NCBI GenBank assembly: GCA_900547455.1
Contig: URGV01000003.1
Coordinates: forward strand, 41,323 to 105,322
Source of the DNA: an uncultured Oscillospiraceae bacterium
GTDB taxonomy: Bacteria; Bacillota; Clostridia; Oscillospirales; Ruminococcaceae
Length of the DNA: 64,000 nt
Direction of reading: 5' to 3'
Shown here one piece after another: positions 10,486-18,478 of the stretch (position 1 is the first letter of the stretch; each line of letters opens with the position of its first letter). The notes under the pieces are model-generated. The model was not told where the DNA came from. It saw only the letters and a list, made by a program, of their open reading frames with translations, and did not search any database. The position numbers and the translations under genes were made by a program.

Positions 10486-11277
10486 TTGACAAATGCACTT
10501 CTCTGGGCCCTGACCGGCACCGGTTTTACCTTTCTGATGACAACGCTGGGTGCGGCGATGGTCTTTTTCTTTAAAAAGCAGGTCAGCGCCAATATTCAAA
10601 AAATCTTTCTGGGCTTTGCCGCCGGGGTGATGATCGCCGCCTCGGTCTGGAGCCTGCTGATTCCCGCCATGGAGGAGGCAGAAGCCGCCGGTACCCCCGG
10701 CTGGCTGCCGGCGGCGGGCGGGTTTATCCTCGGCATCGCCTTTTTGATGCTGCTGGACAGCCTGCTGCCCCATCTGCACCCCGGCGCGCAGGTGGCGGAG
10801 GGCATTTCCAGCAACTGGAAGCGCACCACCATGCTGATGCTGGCGGTCACGCTGCACAATATCCCCGAGGGCATGGCGGTCGGCCTTGCCTTCGCCCTGG
10901 CGGCCCAACATTCGCAGCAGGCCGGCTACACCGCGGCGCTGGCTCTGGCGCTGGGCATCGGCATCCAGAACTTCCCCGAGGGCGCGGCTATCTCGCTGCC
11001 GCTGCGGCAGGAGGGCTTTAGCCGGTTCCGCAGCTTTGTCTACGGGATGCTTTCCGGCATCGTGGAGCCGGTGTTCGGCATCCTGGTGGTGCTGGCGGCG
11101 GGCAGCATCCAGCCGCTGATGCCGTGGCTGCTCAGTTTTGCGGCGGGCGCGATGATGTATGTGGTGGTCGAGGAGCTGATCCCCGAGGCGCACCTGGGCG
11201 AGCACTCCAACGTCGGCACCCTCGGCGTGATGGGCGGCTTTCTGGTGATGATGGTGCTGGACGTGGCGCTGGGATAA
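10486..11277 (+). CDS. ZIP family divalent metal transporter
   Basis: An integral membrane protein of 263 residues with about eight membrane segments, importing divalent cations such as zinc, iron or manganese. The ZIP signature is present in the fourth and fifth helices: HNIPEGMAVGLAFALA near 125-140 and IGIQNFPEGAAISLPL near 158-173. A long cytosolic loop holds HLHPGAQ. The start is TTG, preceded by AAGGAGAGGA; no nearby in-frame ATG exists. The dyad shared with feoAB suggests regulation by iron or manganese rather than zinc, but the substrate cannot be read from the sequence. Confidence 0.9.
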   Translation: MTNALLWALTGTGFTFLMTTLGAAMVFFFKKQVSANIQKIFLGFAAGVMIAASVWSLLIPAMEEAEAAGTPGWLPAAGGFILGIAFLMLLDSLLPHLHPGAQVAEGISSNWKRTTMLMLAVTLHNIPEGMAVGLAFALAAQHSQQAGYTAALALALGIGIQNFPEGAAISLPLRQEGFSRFRSFVYGMLSGIVEPVFGILVVLAAGSIQPLMPWLLSFAAGAMMYVVVEELIPEAHLGEHSNVGTLGVMGGFLVMMVLDVALG

Positions 11278-11302
11278 TCGGAAATAAAATTCCATCGAAA
11301 AA

Positions 11303-11347
11303 AACAGGCGCAGCCGCTGTCAAAAGTGGCTGCGCCTGTTGTCTGTT
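11303..11347. terminator. Bidirectional terminator between the ZIP gene and feoB
   Basis: A 13-bp stem (11303-11315 with 11328-11340). On the - strand it is followed directly by seven T, ideal for feoB; on the + strand a T run follows at 11341-11352 after a short gap. Confidence 0.9.
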
Positions 11348-11350
11348 TTT

Positions 11351-13363
11351 TTAAAAGATCAGCGAACCGACCTGGAAGATGATGGTGCCCACGATGTAGG
11401 CCGCCAGCGTCTGGTAGGCAGCGGTGAGGATGGCCTCCTTCATCGAGCCGAGCTCCCGGCGGGAAGCGGCGAAGGCCGCCACGCACGGCATGTACAGGAT
11501 GGTGAAGGCCAGGAAGCTGAAGGCGCTCAGCGGGGTGAAGATCTGCGCGAGCGCGGCGCTCAGCTGGGCGTCGGTGGTGGAGCCGGTGAGGATGGTCAGG
11601 GTGCTGACCACCGATTCCTTGGCAGTGAAGCCGGTGATGAGGGCGGTGGAGGCGCGCCAGTCGTTGAAGCCAAGCGGCGAAAAGACCGGTGCAATCACCG
11701 AGCCGATCGAGGCCAGGATGCTGTCGGCGCTGTCTGCCACCATATTGAGCCGCCAGTCAAAGCTCTGCAAAAACCAGATGACAATCGAGGCGATGAAGAT
11801 GATGGTGAAGGCCTTGTGCAAAAAGTCCTTGGCCTTTTCCCACATGTGGAGCAGCACGCTCTTGGCGTCGGGCAGGCGGTAGGCCGGCAGCTCCATGACA
11901 AAGGGCACCGAATTGCCCTGGAAGATGGTCTTTTTCAGCAGCAGCCCCGAGAGGATAGCAACCACAATGCCCAGCACATACAGCGACACCATCACCAGCG
12001 CGGCGTGGTCGGGGAAGAAGGCCGCGGTGATCATGCCGTAGATCGGCAGCTTCGCGCTGCAGGACATGAACGGGGTGAGCACAATGGTCATCTTGCGGTC
12101 GCGGTCGCTGGAGAGTGTGCGGGTGGCCATGATGGCCGGCACGCTGCACCCAAAGCCGATCAGCATCGGCACAAAGCTGCGGCCGGAAAGGCCGATCTTG
12201 CGCAGCAGCTTATCCATGACAAAGGCAACCCTCGCCATGTAGCCGCTGTCTTCCAGCAGCGACAGGAAGAAGAAGAGCAGCACGATGATCGGCAAGAAGG
12301 AGAGGACGCTGCCCACGCCCGCGCACACACCGTCGATGATGAGCGAAACAAGCCACGGGGTGACCTGCATCCCGGTGAGGGTGGCGGAGAGCCAGGCGGT
12401 GAACTGGTCGATCCAGGCGCCCAGCAGGTCCTGCAGCGGCGCGCCGATGACCGAGAAGGTCAGCCAGAAGATGACGAGCATGATGAGCAGGAAAACCGGG
12501 ATGCCGAGATACTTGCTGGTCAGCACCTGGTCGATCTTTTCGGAGCGCAGCTGCTCGCGGGTTTCCTGATGCTTGACCACGCACTGGGCGCACAGATCCT
12601 CGATGTAGCTGTAGCGCATGTCGGCCAGGGCCGCTTCGCGGTCGGTGCCCAGCTCCTCCTCCATCTGCTCGACGATGTGGTCGATGATGTGGATGTCGCC
12701 CATGTCCAGATCCAGCGCCTTAAACATCGGCTCATCGCCCTCCACCAGCTTGGTGGCGGCAAAGCGAGTCGGGTAGCCGGCAGCCTGGGCGTGGTCCTCA
12801 ATGATGTGCGCGATTGAATGGATGGCGCGGTGGACAGCGCCCTGACAGAAGTCCATTTTCTGGGTGGGCTTTTTGTCGTGGACGGTCTTGATGACGACGT
12901 CCAGCAGGTCGGAGATGCCCTCCCCCTTGGCGGCGGAGATCGGGATGACCGGGATACCCAGCCGCTCCGAGAGCTTTTTGATGTGGATGCTGTTGCCGCT
13001 GGCGCGCACCTCGTCCATCATATTCAGCGCCAGGATCATCGGGATGTTCAGCTCCATCAGCTGCAGGGTCAGGTAGAGGTTGCGTTCCAGGTTGGTGGCG
13101 TCGACGATGTTGATGATGGCGTCGGGATGTTCCTTGATTAAAAAGTCCCGGGTGACCACCTCCTCGGAGGTGTAGGGGGACAGCGAATAGATGCCGGGCA
13201 GGTCGACCAGCACCGCATCCTTATATTTGCGGATGGGGCCCTCCTTTTTCTCGACGGTGACGCCGGGGAAGTTGCCGACATGCTGGTTGCTGCCGGTCAG
13301 GGCGTTGAAGAGGGTGGTTTTTCCGCAGTTCTGGTTGCCGGCCAACGCGAGAAGGTAGCTCAT
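11351..13363 (-). CDS. feoB: Ferrous iron transport protein B
   Basis: Membrane Fe(II) transporter of 670 residues with an N-terminal GTPase-like domain. G1 is GNQNCGKTTLF at residues 9-19 (usual family form GNPNCGKT), G2/G3 are VGNFPGVTVEKKEG and VDLPGIYSL, and G4 is LNMMDE. A helical linker and about 8-10 membrane helices with Gate-type motifs follow (GFGCSVPAIMATRTL near 400). The ATG overlaps the stop of feoA as ATGA, showing translational coupling. The operon is read from a metal-box promoter and ends in a strong terminator. Confidence 0.95.
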   Translation of the reverse strand: MSYLLALAGNQNCGKTTLFNALTGSNQHVGNFPGVTVEKKEGPIRKYKDAVLVDLPGIYSLSPYTSEEVVTRDFLIKEHPDAIINIVDATNLERNLYLTLQLMELNIPMILALNMMDEVRASGNSIHIKKLSERLGIPVIPISAAKGEGISDLLDVVIKTVHDKKPTQKMDFCQGAVHRAIHSIAHIIEDHAQAAGYPTRFAATKLVEGDEPMFKALDLDMGDIHIIDHIVEQMEEELGTDREAALADMRYSYIEDLCAQCVVKHQETREQLRSEKIDQVLTSKYLGIPVFLLIMLVIFWLTFSVIGAPLQDLLGAWIDQFTAWLSATLTGMQVTPWLVSLIIDGVCAGVGSVLSFLPIIVLLFFFLSLLEDSGYMARVAFVMDKLLRKIGLSGRSFVPMLIGFGCSVPAIMATRTLSSDRDRKMTIVLTPFMSCSAKLPIYGMITAAFFPDHAALVMVSLYVLGIVVAILSGLLLKKTIFQGNSVPFVMELPAYRLPDAKSVLLHMWEKAKDFLHKAFTIIFIASIVIWFLQSFDWRLNMVADSADSILASIGSVIAPVFSPLGFNDWRASTALITGFTAKESVVSTLTILTGSTTDAQLSAALAQIFTPLSAFSFLAFTILYMPCVAAFAASRRELGSMKEAILTAAYQTLAAYIVGTIIFQVGSLIF

Positions 13364-13593
13364 TGTACCGAATCCTCCTCGATCTCAATTTTTGCCGCGT
13401 CCTCGGCGCGGATGGTCAGCACATAGCCGCGCAGGTACAGCTCGATGGGGTCGCCCATCGGCGCCACCTTGCGGACCATCACCTTGGTCTTGGGGGTCAG
13501 CCCCATGTCCAGCAGCCTGCGGCGCAGCGCGCCATCCCCGCCCACAACGGTGATGATGCCGCCCTGTCCGGGTTTCACACAGTCCAATGTCAT
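13360..13593 (-). CDS. feoA: Ferrous iron transport protein A (FeoA-like)
   Basis: A small cytoplasmic SH3-like protein of 77 residues thought to modulate FeoB. It shows the family pattern: G at the domain start, LRRRLLDMGLTPKTKVMVRKVAPMGDPIELYLRG in the middle, and a closing hydrophobic strand. The ATG at 13593 is preferred over a TTG at 13608 because the GGGAGG site overlaps that TTG and lies about 8 bases from the ATG. The stop overlaps the feoB start by ATGA. Confidence 0.92.
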   Translation of the reverse strand: MTLDCVKPGQGGIITVVGGDGALRRRLLDMGLTPKTKVMVRKVAPMGDPIELYLRGYVLTIRAEDAAKIEIEEDSVQ

Positions 13594-13618
13594 AATCAAT
13601 CCTCCCAATTACACAGTT

Positions 13619-13671
13619 GTTAGCCTATGCTTACATTTTAATCATTTCCAAAGATGTTGTCAATAGCTAAC
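13619..13671. promoter_or_regulatory. feoAB promoter with two metal-box-like dyads
   Basis: On the - strand TTGACA (13658-13663), a 17-base spacer and TAAAAT (13635-13640) form a near-consensus promoter. A dyad GTTAGC-N4-GCTTAC lies at 13619-13634 just downstream of the -10, and a weaker copy GTTGTC-N4-GCTAAC at 13656-13671 covers the -35. Both have the same spacing as the perfect dyad at the ZIP gene. Confidence 0.7.
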
Positions 13672-13779
13672 GGGCCGGTTTTGGAGGGCAAAGAGCGATT
13701 CATTTTGGGCAGATTGCAGGGTGCTGGACTTTTTGAGACATTTCTGCTAGACTGAAAGAGAAAGGGGGAGGGAGAACAA

Positions 13780-14574
13780 ATGATCCGTTTTGAACAAACT
13801 TTCGATGCGGCCGCGCTGGACTATGACAGCAGCCGACCGCTCTATCCCGCCGCGCTGTATACCGATCTGCTGCGCCATGTGCCGCTGACCGCGCAGAGCC
13901 GCGTTCTGGAGATTGGCCTTGGAACCGGGAAGGCTTCGGAGCCGATTCTGCGGACAGGCTGTTCCTTAACCGGGCTGGAACCGGGGAGCAATCTGGCGGC
14001 GCTGGCAGCCGAGCGGCTAAAAGGATACGCTAACCTCTCTCTGCTCAACTGCACCCTGCAGGACTATGCGGGGGAGGGCGCGCCCTTTGATCTGATCTAC
14101 GCGGCCACCGCCTTCCACTGGATCCCGGAAGAATACGGCTACTGCCGGGTGTTTGAGCTGCTGCGGGAGGGCGGCAGCTTTGCCCGCTTTGCCTACCACG
14201 CGGGCAGCGACCGGAGCAGGCCGCGGCTGGCGCAGGAGATAGAAAGGCTTTACCAGCAATATATGCGCAAGGGGGACAAACCATCCCCGCCCCCAAAAGA
14301 ATTTGGCAGGGAGGACGCCGAGGCGCTCGCCGCTGTCGCGCTGCGGTATGGATTTGTCGAGCCGCGCAGTTTTCTCTATCAGATGACAAAGGATTTTTCG
14401 GCAGAGGAATATCTGGCGCTACTGCGCACCTATCCCGACCATATGGCTCTTCCGGAGCAGAAGCGGGAGGGGCTGTTTGCAGGGATTGCCAACGTCATCC
14501 AACAACACGGCGGTACCCTGACCGTTTTCTACACGGTGGATATGGAGCTGGCGCAAAAGCCGGAGAAATATTAG
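13780..14574 (+). CDS. Class I SAM-dependent methyltransferase
   Basis: A soluble protein of 264 residues. The SAM-binding motif I is VLEIGLGTGKAS near residues 43-54; an acidic residue closes the second strand (LTGLEPG), and FDLIYAATAFHWIPEE near 100-115 is a post-I motif common in small-molecule methyltransferases of the type-11/25 group. The C-terminal part (EYLALLRTYPDHMAL) resembles the UbiE/Tam-like group acting on small carboxylates, but no substrate can be assigned. GGGAGA lies just before the ATG. It is flanked by a strong bidirectional terminator and appears to be a single-gene unit. Confidence 0.85.
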   Translation: MIRFEQTFDAAALDYDSSRPLYPAALYTDLLRHVPLTAQSRVLEIGLGTGKASEPILRTGCSLTGLEPGSNLAALAAERLKGYANLSLLNCTLQDYAGEGAPFDLIYAATAFHWIPEEYGYCRVFELLREGGSFARFAYHAGSDRSRPRLAQEIERLYQQYMRKGDKPSPPPKEFGREDAEALAAVALRYGFVEPRSFLYQMTKDFSAEEYLALLRTYPDHMALPEQKREGLFAGIANVIQQHGGTLTVFYTVDMELAQKPEKY

Positions 14575-14581
14575 AGCAACG

Positions 14582-14617
14582 AAAAAAAGAGTGTGGGTTT
14601 TCCCACACTCTTTTTTT
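14582..14617. terminator. Bidirectional terminator
   Basis: Stem GAGTGTGGG / CCCACACTC with a TTTT loop, flanked by seven A and seven T. It serves the methyltransferase gene and the convergent enzyme I gene. Confidence 0.92.
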
Positions 14618-16295
14618 ATCCTTCGTTGAGGTCGAGGTTTCTGACCTTGCGGCGCAGCGGCAGAACACTTGCAGCCGAGACGTTGATTCCGTCCACGCCG
14701 GAGCGGATGAACCATCCCAGCAGGCTCTCGTCGTCGGCCATGTCGCCGCTGATGGTCACCTGGATGCCTGCCTCGTGCGCGGCGGCAATCACCATCTGGA
14801 TCATCCGCATGACGGCGGGATGATGGGTGTTGTAGTAGCGGGTGACCCGCGGATTCTGCCGGTCCACTGCCAGAGTGTACTGCACCAGGTCGTTGGTGTC
14901 GATGTGGAAGAAGTTGACCTTCTGTGCAAGCTCCGGGCTGAGGATGACCGATGCCGGCGTCTCGATGACAAGGCCGATGCCGACCTTCGGATCAAACGGC
15001 AGCGCGTCGCGCACCAGTGACTCCTGGGCCTTGTGCACATGGGAGAGGATCTGCTCGAGCTGCTCGACGCTGTCCACCATCGGGAAGAGGATGCTTACCG
15101 GGCCGTACACCGAGGCGCGGTAGATGGCGCGCAGCTGGGTTTGGAACATCTCGGGTTTTGCCAGGCAGATGCGGATGGAGCGGAAGCCCATCGAGGGGTT
15201 GACTTCCGGCTTCTGTTTGAGCTGCAGCGGGAAGCGGTGCGGCTCCTGCTGATTGGGGCTGATGGACTGCTCGGTCAGCTTGCGCGCGCCAAAATCCAGC
15301 GTGCGGATGACGGTGCGCTTGCCGTTCATCTGGCGGATGACTTCACGGTAGGCGTTGACCTGCTCCTCCTCGCTGGGCAGGTCCGGGCGCTTGAGGTACA
15401 AAAATTCGCTGCGCATCAGTCCCAGACCGTCCGCGTCGCTGCGGATGACCTGCTCGATGTCCAGCGGCTCGGTGATGCTGGCGTAGATGTGGATCTCCCG
15501 CCCGTCGATAGTGCGGTTCGGTTTGCCGATCAGGTAGCTCAAGCCGCGCAGCTTCTCCTCCTCGCGGCGCTTTTTCTCGCGCAGGCGGCGCAGGGTCAGC
15601 TCGTCCGGGTCGATATAAAGTCTGCCCGCATAGGTGTCCACCGCCGCCACATGTCCCTGCAGCTGGCGGTGCAGCTGTTCGCCCACGCCCAGCAGATAGG
15701 GGATGTTGCGGTCCTTGGTGATGATGGCCGCGTGGGAGGTCTCGGAACCGGAGCGGGTGACAAAGGCCAGCACCTTTTCACGGGGGATCTGAATCACCTC
15801 GCTGGGCACCAGTTCCTCCGAGGCCAGAATGGAGGGCTCCGACGGTTCAAAGTGTTCCACCTTGCCGTAGGTCAGAATGGAGATCAGGCGGTGGGAGACG
15901 TCCAGAATGTCCGCCGCCCGCTGCTGCAGATAGGGGTCCGGCAGCGCCGAAAAAACCTCATAGAAGGAGCGGGCGGTCTGCTGCACCGCGTACTCGGCGT
16001 TTGCCTGCTGGTTTCTGATGATGTCCAACACGTAGTTGTTGAAATCCTGGTCCTCCAGCATCATGTGATGGGCCTGAAAGATGGCGGCGTTTTCACTGGA
16101 GACCTCCCGCTTGGCCAGCTCGTGCAGCGCCTGCACCTGCAGCAGCGCCTGCTCCTTGGCGCGCAGGTAGCGGAGCATCTCCTCACCGGCGTCCTGAACT
16201 GCTTCCTTCTGAATCTGGAAGGGCTCCCGTTCGTAAAAGACCAGCCGTCCCACCACAATGTCCTGAAAGACACCCGTTCCCTTCAGCGATACCAT
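14616..16295 (-). CDS. ptsI: Phosphoenolpyruvate-protein phosphotransferase (enzyme I) variant lacking the catalytic Cys
   Basis: A PTS enzyme I homologue of 559 residues, which in the family takes phosphate from PEP and passes it to HPr. The phosphohistidine domain has GSETSHAA with His188. PEP-site residues are largely kept (GLMRSEFLY, VIRTLDFGARK, ETPAS, DTNDLVQYTLAVDR). Two departures stand out: the usual GGDK after the Arg is GARK, and the cysteine of the ...CGE.AGD motif (Cys502 in E. coli, the general acid) is Ser516 in TISGDMADDES. The start MVSLKGTGV follows AGGAGG by eight bases. It is unlinked to ptsH (29191). It may be a slow, regulatory or altered enzyme I, or the cell may have a second one. 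Confidence 0.85.
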   Translation of the reverse strand: MVSLKGTGVFQDIVVGRLVFYEREPFQIQKEAVQDAGEEMLRYLRAKEQALLQVQALHELAKREVSSENAAIFQAHHMMLEDQDFNNYVLDIIRNQQANAEYAVQQTARSFYEVFSALPDPYLQQRAADILDVSHRLISILTYGKVEHFEPSEPSILASEELVPSEVIQIPREKVLAFVTRSGSETSHAAIITKDRNIPYLLGVGEQLHRQLQGHVAAVDTYAGRLYIDPDELTLRRLREKKRREEEKLRGLSYLIGKPNRTIDGREIHIYASITEPLDIEQVIRSDADGLGLMRSEFLYLKRPDLPSEEEQVNAYREVIRQMNGKRTVIRTLDFGARKLTEQSISPNQQEPHRFPLQLKQKPEVNPSMGFRSIRICLAKPEMFQTQLRAIYRASVYGPVSILFPMVDSVEQLEQILSHVHKAQESLVRDALPFDPKVGIGLVIETPASVILSPELAQKVNFFHIDTNDLVQYTLAVDRQNPRVTRYYNTHHPAVMRMIQMVIAAAHEAGIQVTISGDMADDESLLGWFIRSGVDGINVSAASVLPLRRKVRNLDLNEG

Positions 16296-16334
16296 TTCGT
16301 TTCCTCCTTCCTTTTCTTTTTCCTGTATAATTTT

Positions 16335-16363
16335 ATTAAACCCCTTTTTCATCAAAAGCGCAA
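16335..16363 (-). promoter_or_regulatory. Likely promoter of the enzyme I gene
   Basis: On the - strand TTGCGC (16358-16363), 17 bases, TTTAAT (16335-16340). Confidence 0.5.
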
Positions 16364-16369
16364 GGGGAT

Positions 16370-16478
16370 TTGCGACCTTTCATAAAAACAGTATAATTCT
16401 GTGGGCTGGATTTGGGAATTTCTGCCTTTTTCCGCCTGGCTCTGAGGGAAAAAGCGTCACGCAAAATCAAAATTTTGC
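16370..16478 (+). other. Possible leader or small transcript with hairpins
   Basis: A promoter-like pair TTGCGA-N16-TATAAT lies at 16370-16397. It is followed by two potential hairpins: GCC(T5)CC with GG(A5)GC (16424-16433 with 16447-16455, one bulge) and a perfect 7-bp GCAAAAT / ATTTTGC (16461-16467 with 16472-16478). No reading frame or clear terminator is seen. The rest of the 313-base gap holds the promoters of the two flanking genes. Confidence 0.3.
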
Positions 16479-16542
16479 AAAGGAAAGAAAGCGAACGCTC
16501 CCAAAATGATTCATTTTTACAACAAAAAAATCTTATTCTTCA

Positions 16543-16571
16543 TTGACAAAAAAGGCTTGCGGTCGTACAAT
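16543..16571 (+). promoter_or_regulatory. Sigma-A promoter of the membrane dipeptidase gene
   Basis: TTGACA at 16543-16548, 17-base spacer, TACAAT at 16566-16571. Confidence 0.85.
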
Positions 16572-16608
16572 GATTTTGGACAAAATTTTAAATTTGGAGG
16601 GATTTGTC

Positions 16609-17589
16609 TTGAAACTGATCGATATGCACTGCGATACCCTGCTGGGCACCGCCTACGGAGAAAAGGTGGACCTGTACGAAAACAAGAAGGCCGTCGACTT
16701 TAAGCGCATGAAGGCTGCGGGATTTTCCGCGCAGTTTTTTGCCATGTGCCTGATGCCGGAGCAGAGCTTTGCGGAAAAGGGCCTGCAGAAGCCGGACGAC
16801 ATGGAGTTTATGACCGCACTGTCCGACTGTCTGTACCAGAATCTGGAAAAATACAGCGACGTCGCCGCCTTTGCCGGCAACCGCGACGACCTTGTCCGCA
16901 ACGAGCGGGAGGGAAAACTTTCCTGCTTTTTGACTGCGGAGGACGGCAACGGCATCGGCGGTAAGCGCGAGGGCCTGGAAAAGATGTACCAGATGGGTGT
17001 GCGTCTGATCTCCATCACCTGGAACATGGAGAACTGCCTAGGTTATCCCAACTCCTTCGATCCGGAAAAGATGGCGCTGCCGCTCAAACCATTTGGCTGT
17101 GAGATGATCGATGCGATGAATAAGATGGGCGTTATCGTCGACGTTTCCCACCTGTCGGACGGCGGCTTCTGGGATGTTGTTCGCATCTGCAAGGAGAACC
17201 ACAAACCGTTTGTGGCTTCCCACTCGGCCTGCCGCGCCCTTACCCCCCATTCCCGCAACCTCACCGATGAGATGATCCGCGCCATCGCCGAGTGCGGCGG
17301 CACCATCGGCTTAAACTACTCCGCCGGATTTATTTCACCGGACATCCACTCCCACACCAGCCGCATCGACGACATGGTTCGCCACATGAAGCACCTGTAT
17401 CAGGTCGGCGGAATCGAATGCATGGCGCTGGGCGGCGACCTGGACGGCATCCGCGGCGACTTGGAGATCGACTCGACCGACAAGACCCTCTGGCTGCTGG
17501 AGCGCCTGAAGAAGGAGGGCTTCACCGAAAGTCAGATCGACAAGATCGCCTACGACAATATGTTTAGGCTGATTGGGGAGACGCTGTAA
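16609..17589 (+). CDS. Membrane dipeptidase (renal dipeptidase family, M19)
   Basis: A zinc dipeptidase of 326 residues. The HxD pair is in DMHCDTLLG at the N-terminus; the bridging Glu is in FLTAEDGN near 110; later ligands are in DVSHLSDGGF and ASHSACRAL; the C-terminal GGDLDGI motif is also typical. The start is TTG at 16609, seven bases after GGAGGG; the frame continues upstream only across the promoter. No signal peptide is seen, so it is likely cytoplasmic, as in many Firmicutes. It may process dipeptides with a C-terminal D-residue, as known for the family. Confidence 0.92.
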   Translation: MKLIDMHCDTLLGTAYGEKVDLYENKKAVDFKRMKAAGFSAQFFAMCLMPEQSFAEKGLQKPDDMEFMTALSDCLYQNLEKYSDVAAFAGNRDDLVRNEREGKLSCFLTAEDGNGIGGKREGLEKMYQMGVRLISITWNMENCLGYPNSFDPEKMALPLKPFGCEMIDAMNKMGVIVDVSHLSDGGFWDVVRICKENHKPFVASHSACRALTPHSRNLTDEMIRAIAECGGTIGLNYSAGFISPDIHSHTSRIDDMVRHMKHLYQVGGIECMALGGDLDGIRGDLEIDSTDKTLWLLERLKKEGFTESQIDKIAYDNMFRLIGETL

Positions 17590-17618
17590 GCCACCGATTA
17601 GAAAGAAATATTTTATCC

Positions 17619-17664
17619 GCGATGAAAAAACAGCCGGCTCATCGCCGGCTGTTTTTTTCATCGC
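17619..17664. terminator. Bidirectional terminator after the dipeptidase gene
   Basis: Inner stem CAGCCGGC / GCCGGCTG (17631-17638 with 17644-17651), extended by A and T runs and by outer arms GCGATG / CATCGC. Confidence 0.9.
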
Positions 17665-17669
17665 TTTTG

Positions 17670-17933
17670 CTAAATTTTCTCCTCCCATTCCTCCAATCCT
17701 AGCAGCACGTCCGCACGGATATGAAAGAAGCGGCAGAAGACGCAGAGCTCGATGTCGGTGACAAAGCGCTGGCCTGACTCGATGCGCTGGATGGCGTTTT
17801 TATCCAGGTCCAGTCCCAAAAGCTGCAGCTGGTCGGCCAGCGCGCGCTGGGACAGCCGCTGCTGCTTGCGCAAAGCGGTGATCCGGGGGCCGCACAGATT
17901 GTTTTTTCCATCCTTTGTCTTGTTGATGAACAT
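17670..17933 (-). CDS. XRE-family helix-turn-helix regulator
   Basis: An 87-residue protein made mostly of one HTH_3 domain: ITALRKQQRLSQRALADQLQLLGLDLDKNAIQRIESGQR, with a short C-terminal helix. The start MFINKTKDG follows AGGAGG by six bases; a longer frame to 17969 runs into the operator. It is divergent from the TM2 gene, and two matching 19-bp inverted repeats lie in between, so it very likely represses that promoter and possibly its own. The target and inducer are unknown. Confidence 0.85.
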   Translation of the reverse strand: MFINKTKDGKNNLCGPRITALRKQQRLSQRALADQLQLLGLDLDKNAIQRIESGQRFVTDIELCVFCRFFHIRADVLLGLEEWEEKI

Positions 17934-17949
17934 AAAACACCTCCTAAAA

Positions 17950-17968
17950 TGACATTTGGTGCTTGTCA
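17950..17968. promoter_or_regulatory. Operator-like repeat 1 (TGACA-N9-TGTCA)
   Basis: TGACATTTGGTGCTTGTCA, within a longer 12-bp-arm inverted repeat (17943-17954 with 17964-17975). It overlaps the -35 of the rightward promoter. Compared with the reverse complement of repeat 2 it is identical at 16 of 19 positions. Confidence 0.75.
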
Positions 17969-17991
17969 TTTTAGGTATTTTATGCTATAAT
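17963..17991 (+). promoter_or_regulatory. Sigma-A promoter of the TM2 gene
   Basis: TTGTCA at 17963-17968, 17-base spacer, TATAAT at 17986-17991, between the two operator-like repeats. Confidence 0.8.
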
Positions 17992-18002
17992 GCCTCTTAG
18001 AA

Positions 18003-18021
18003 TGACATTCACTAAATGTCA
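18003..18021. promoter_or_regulatory. Operator-like repeat 2 (TGACA-N9-TGTCA)
   Basis: TGACATTCACTAAATGTCA at about the transcription start of the rightward promoter, inverted relative to repeat 1. It also contains a TTGACA on the - strand that could be the -35 for the XRE gene, though no good -10 follows. Confidence 0.75.
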
Positions 18022-18037
18022 AAAAGGAGGAGTATTG

Positions 18038-18476
18038 ATGGCAAAAATTGTTTTGGTCGAACAGGATAAAGTTTCGATCGGGATGGATGACGGCGCAATC
18101 AAGGAAGTGCGGACGGACGACCTGAATTTTGTCCCCCATGTTGGGGATGAGGTGGAGGTGTTTGAGACCGAAAGCCGGACCATCATCAGCAAGAAAGAAC
18201 AGAAAAAGGATGGTGTGCCGGAAGGAGGAATTCACATCAATCTGTCCAATGCACAGAACATCGGCGCCGGGCAAGGTGGTCAAAAAACTGGTCTATTGCC
18301 TGTTGGCTTTCTTTTTGGGTTGGGCAGGCATCCATAAATTTTATGCGGGGCGCATCGGTGCCGGTATCGTTTACCTGCTGTTCTGCTGGACAGGAATTCC
18401 GGCGATTATCGCTTTTATCGAGTTTATCATCGGCCTGTGCAAAAAGGCGGATGCAGCAGGAAATATTGTGGTCTAA
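18038..18476 (+). pseudogene. TM2 domain protein gene with an internal frameshift
   Basis: The first frame from ATG 18038 (AGGAGG just before) encodes a soluble N-terminal part beginning MAKIVLVEQDKVSIG, about 75 residues. The next frame, one base later, continues with KLVYCLLAFFLGWAGIHKFYAG and a second membrane segment ending in GNIVV, a standard TM2 domain that ends at a terminator. Intact relatives carry both parts in one frame. The frame changes near 18255-18270, around GGCGCCGGGC; removing one base would restore one protein of about 145 residues. As read, translation gives a 99-residue product lacking the TM2 domain. This is either a real mutation or a sequencing error. Confidence 0.75.
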
Positions 18477-18478
18477 AC

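Noticed and set aside
18038..18476. Programmed +1 frameshift in the TM2 gene
   Set aside because: No slippery run, internal ribosome binding site or in-frame stop near the shift was seen; a mutation or sequencing error is simpler.
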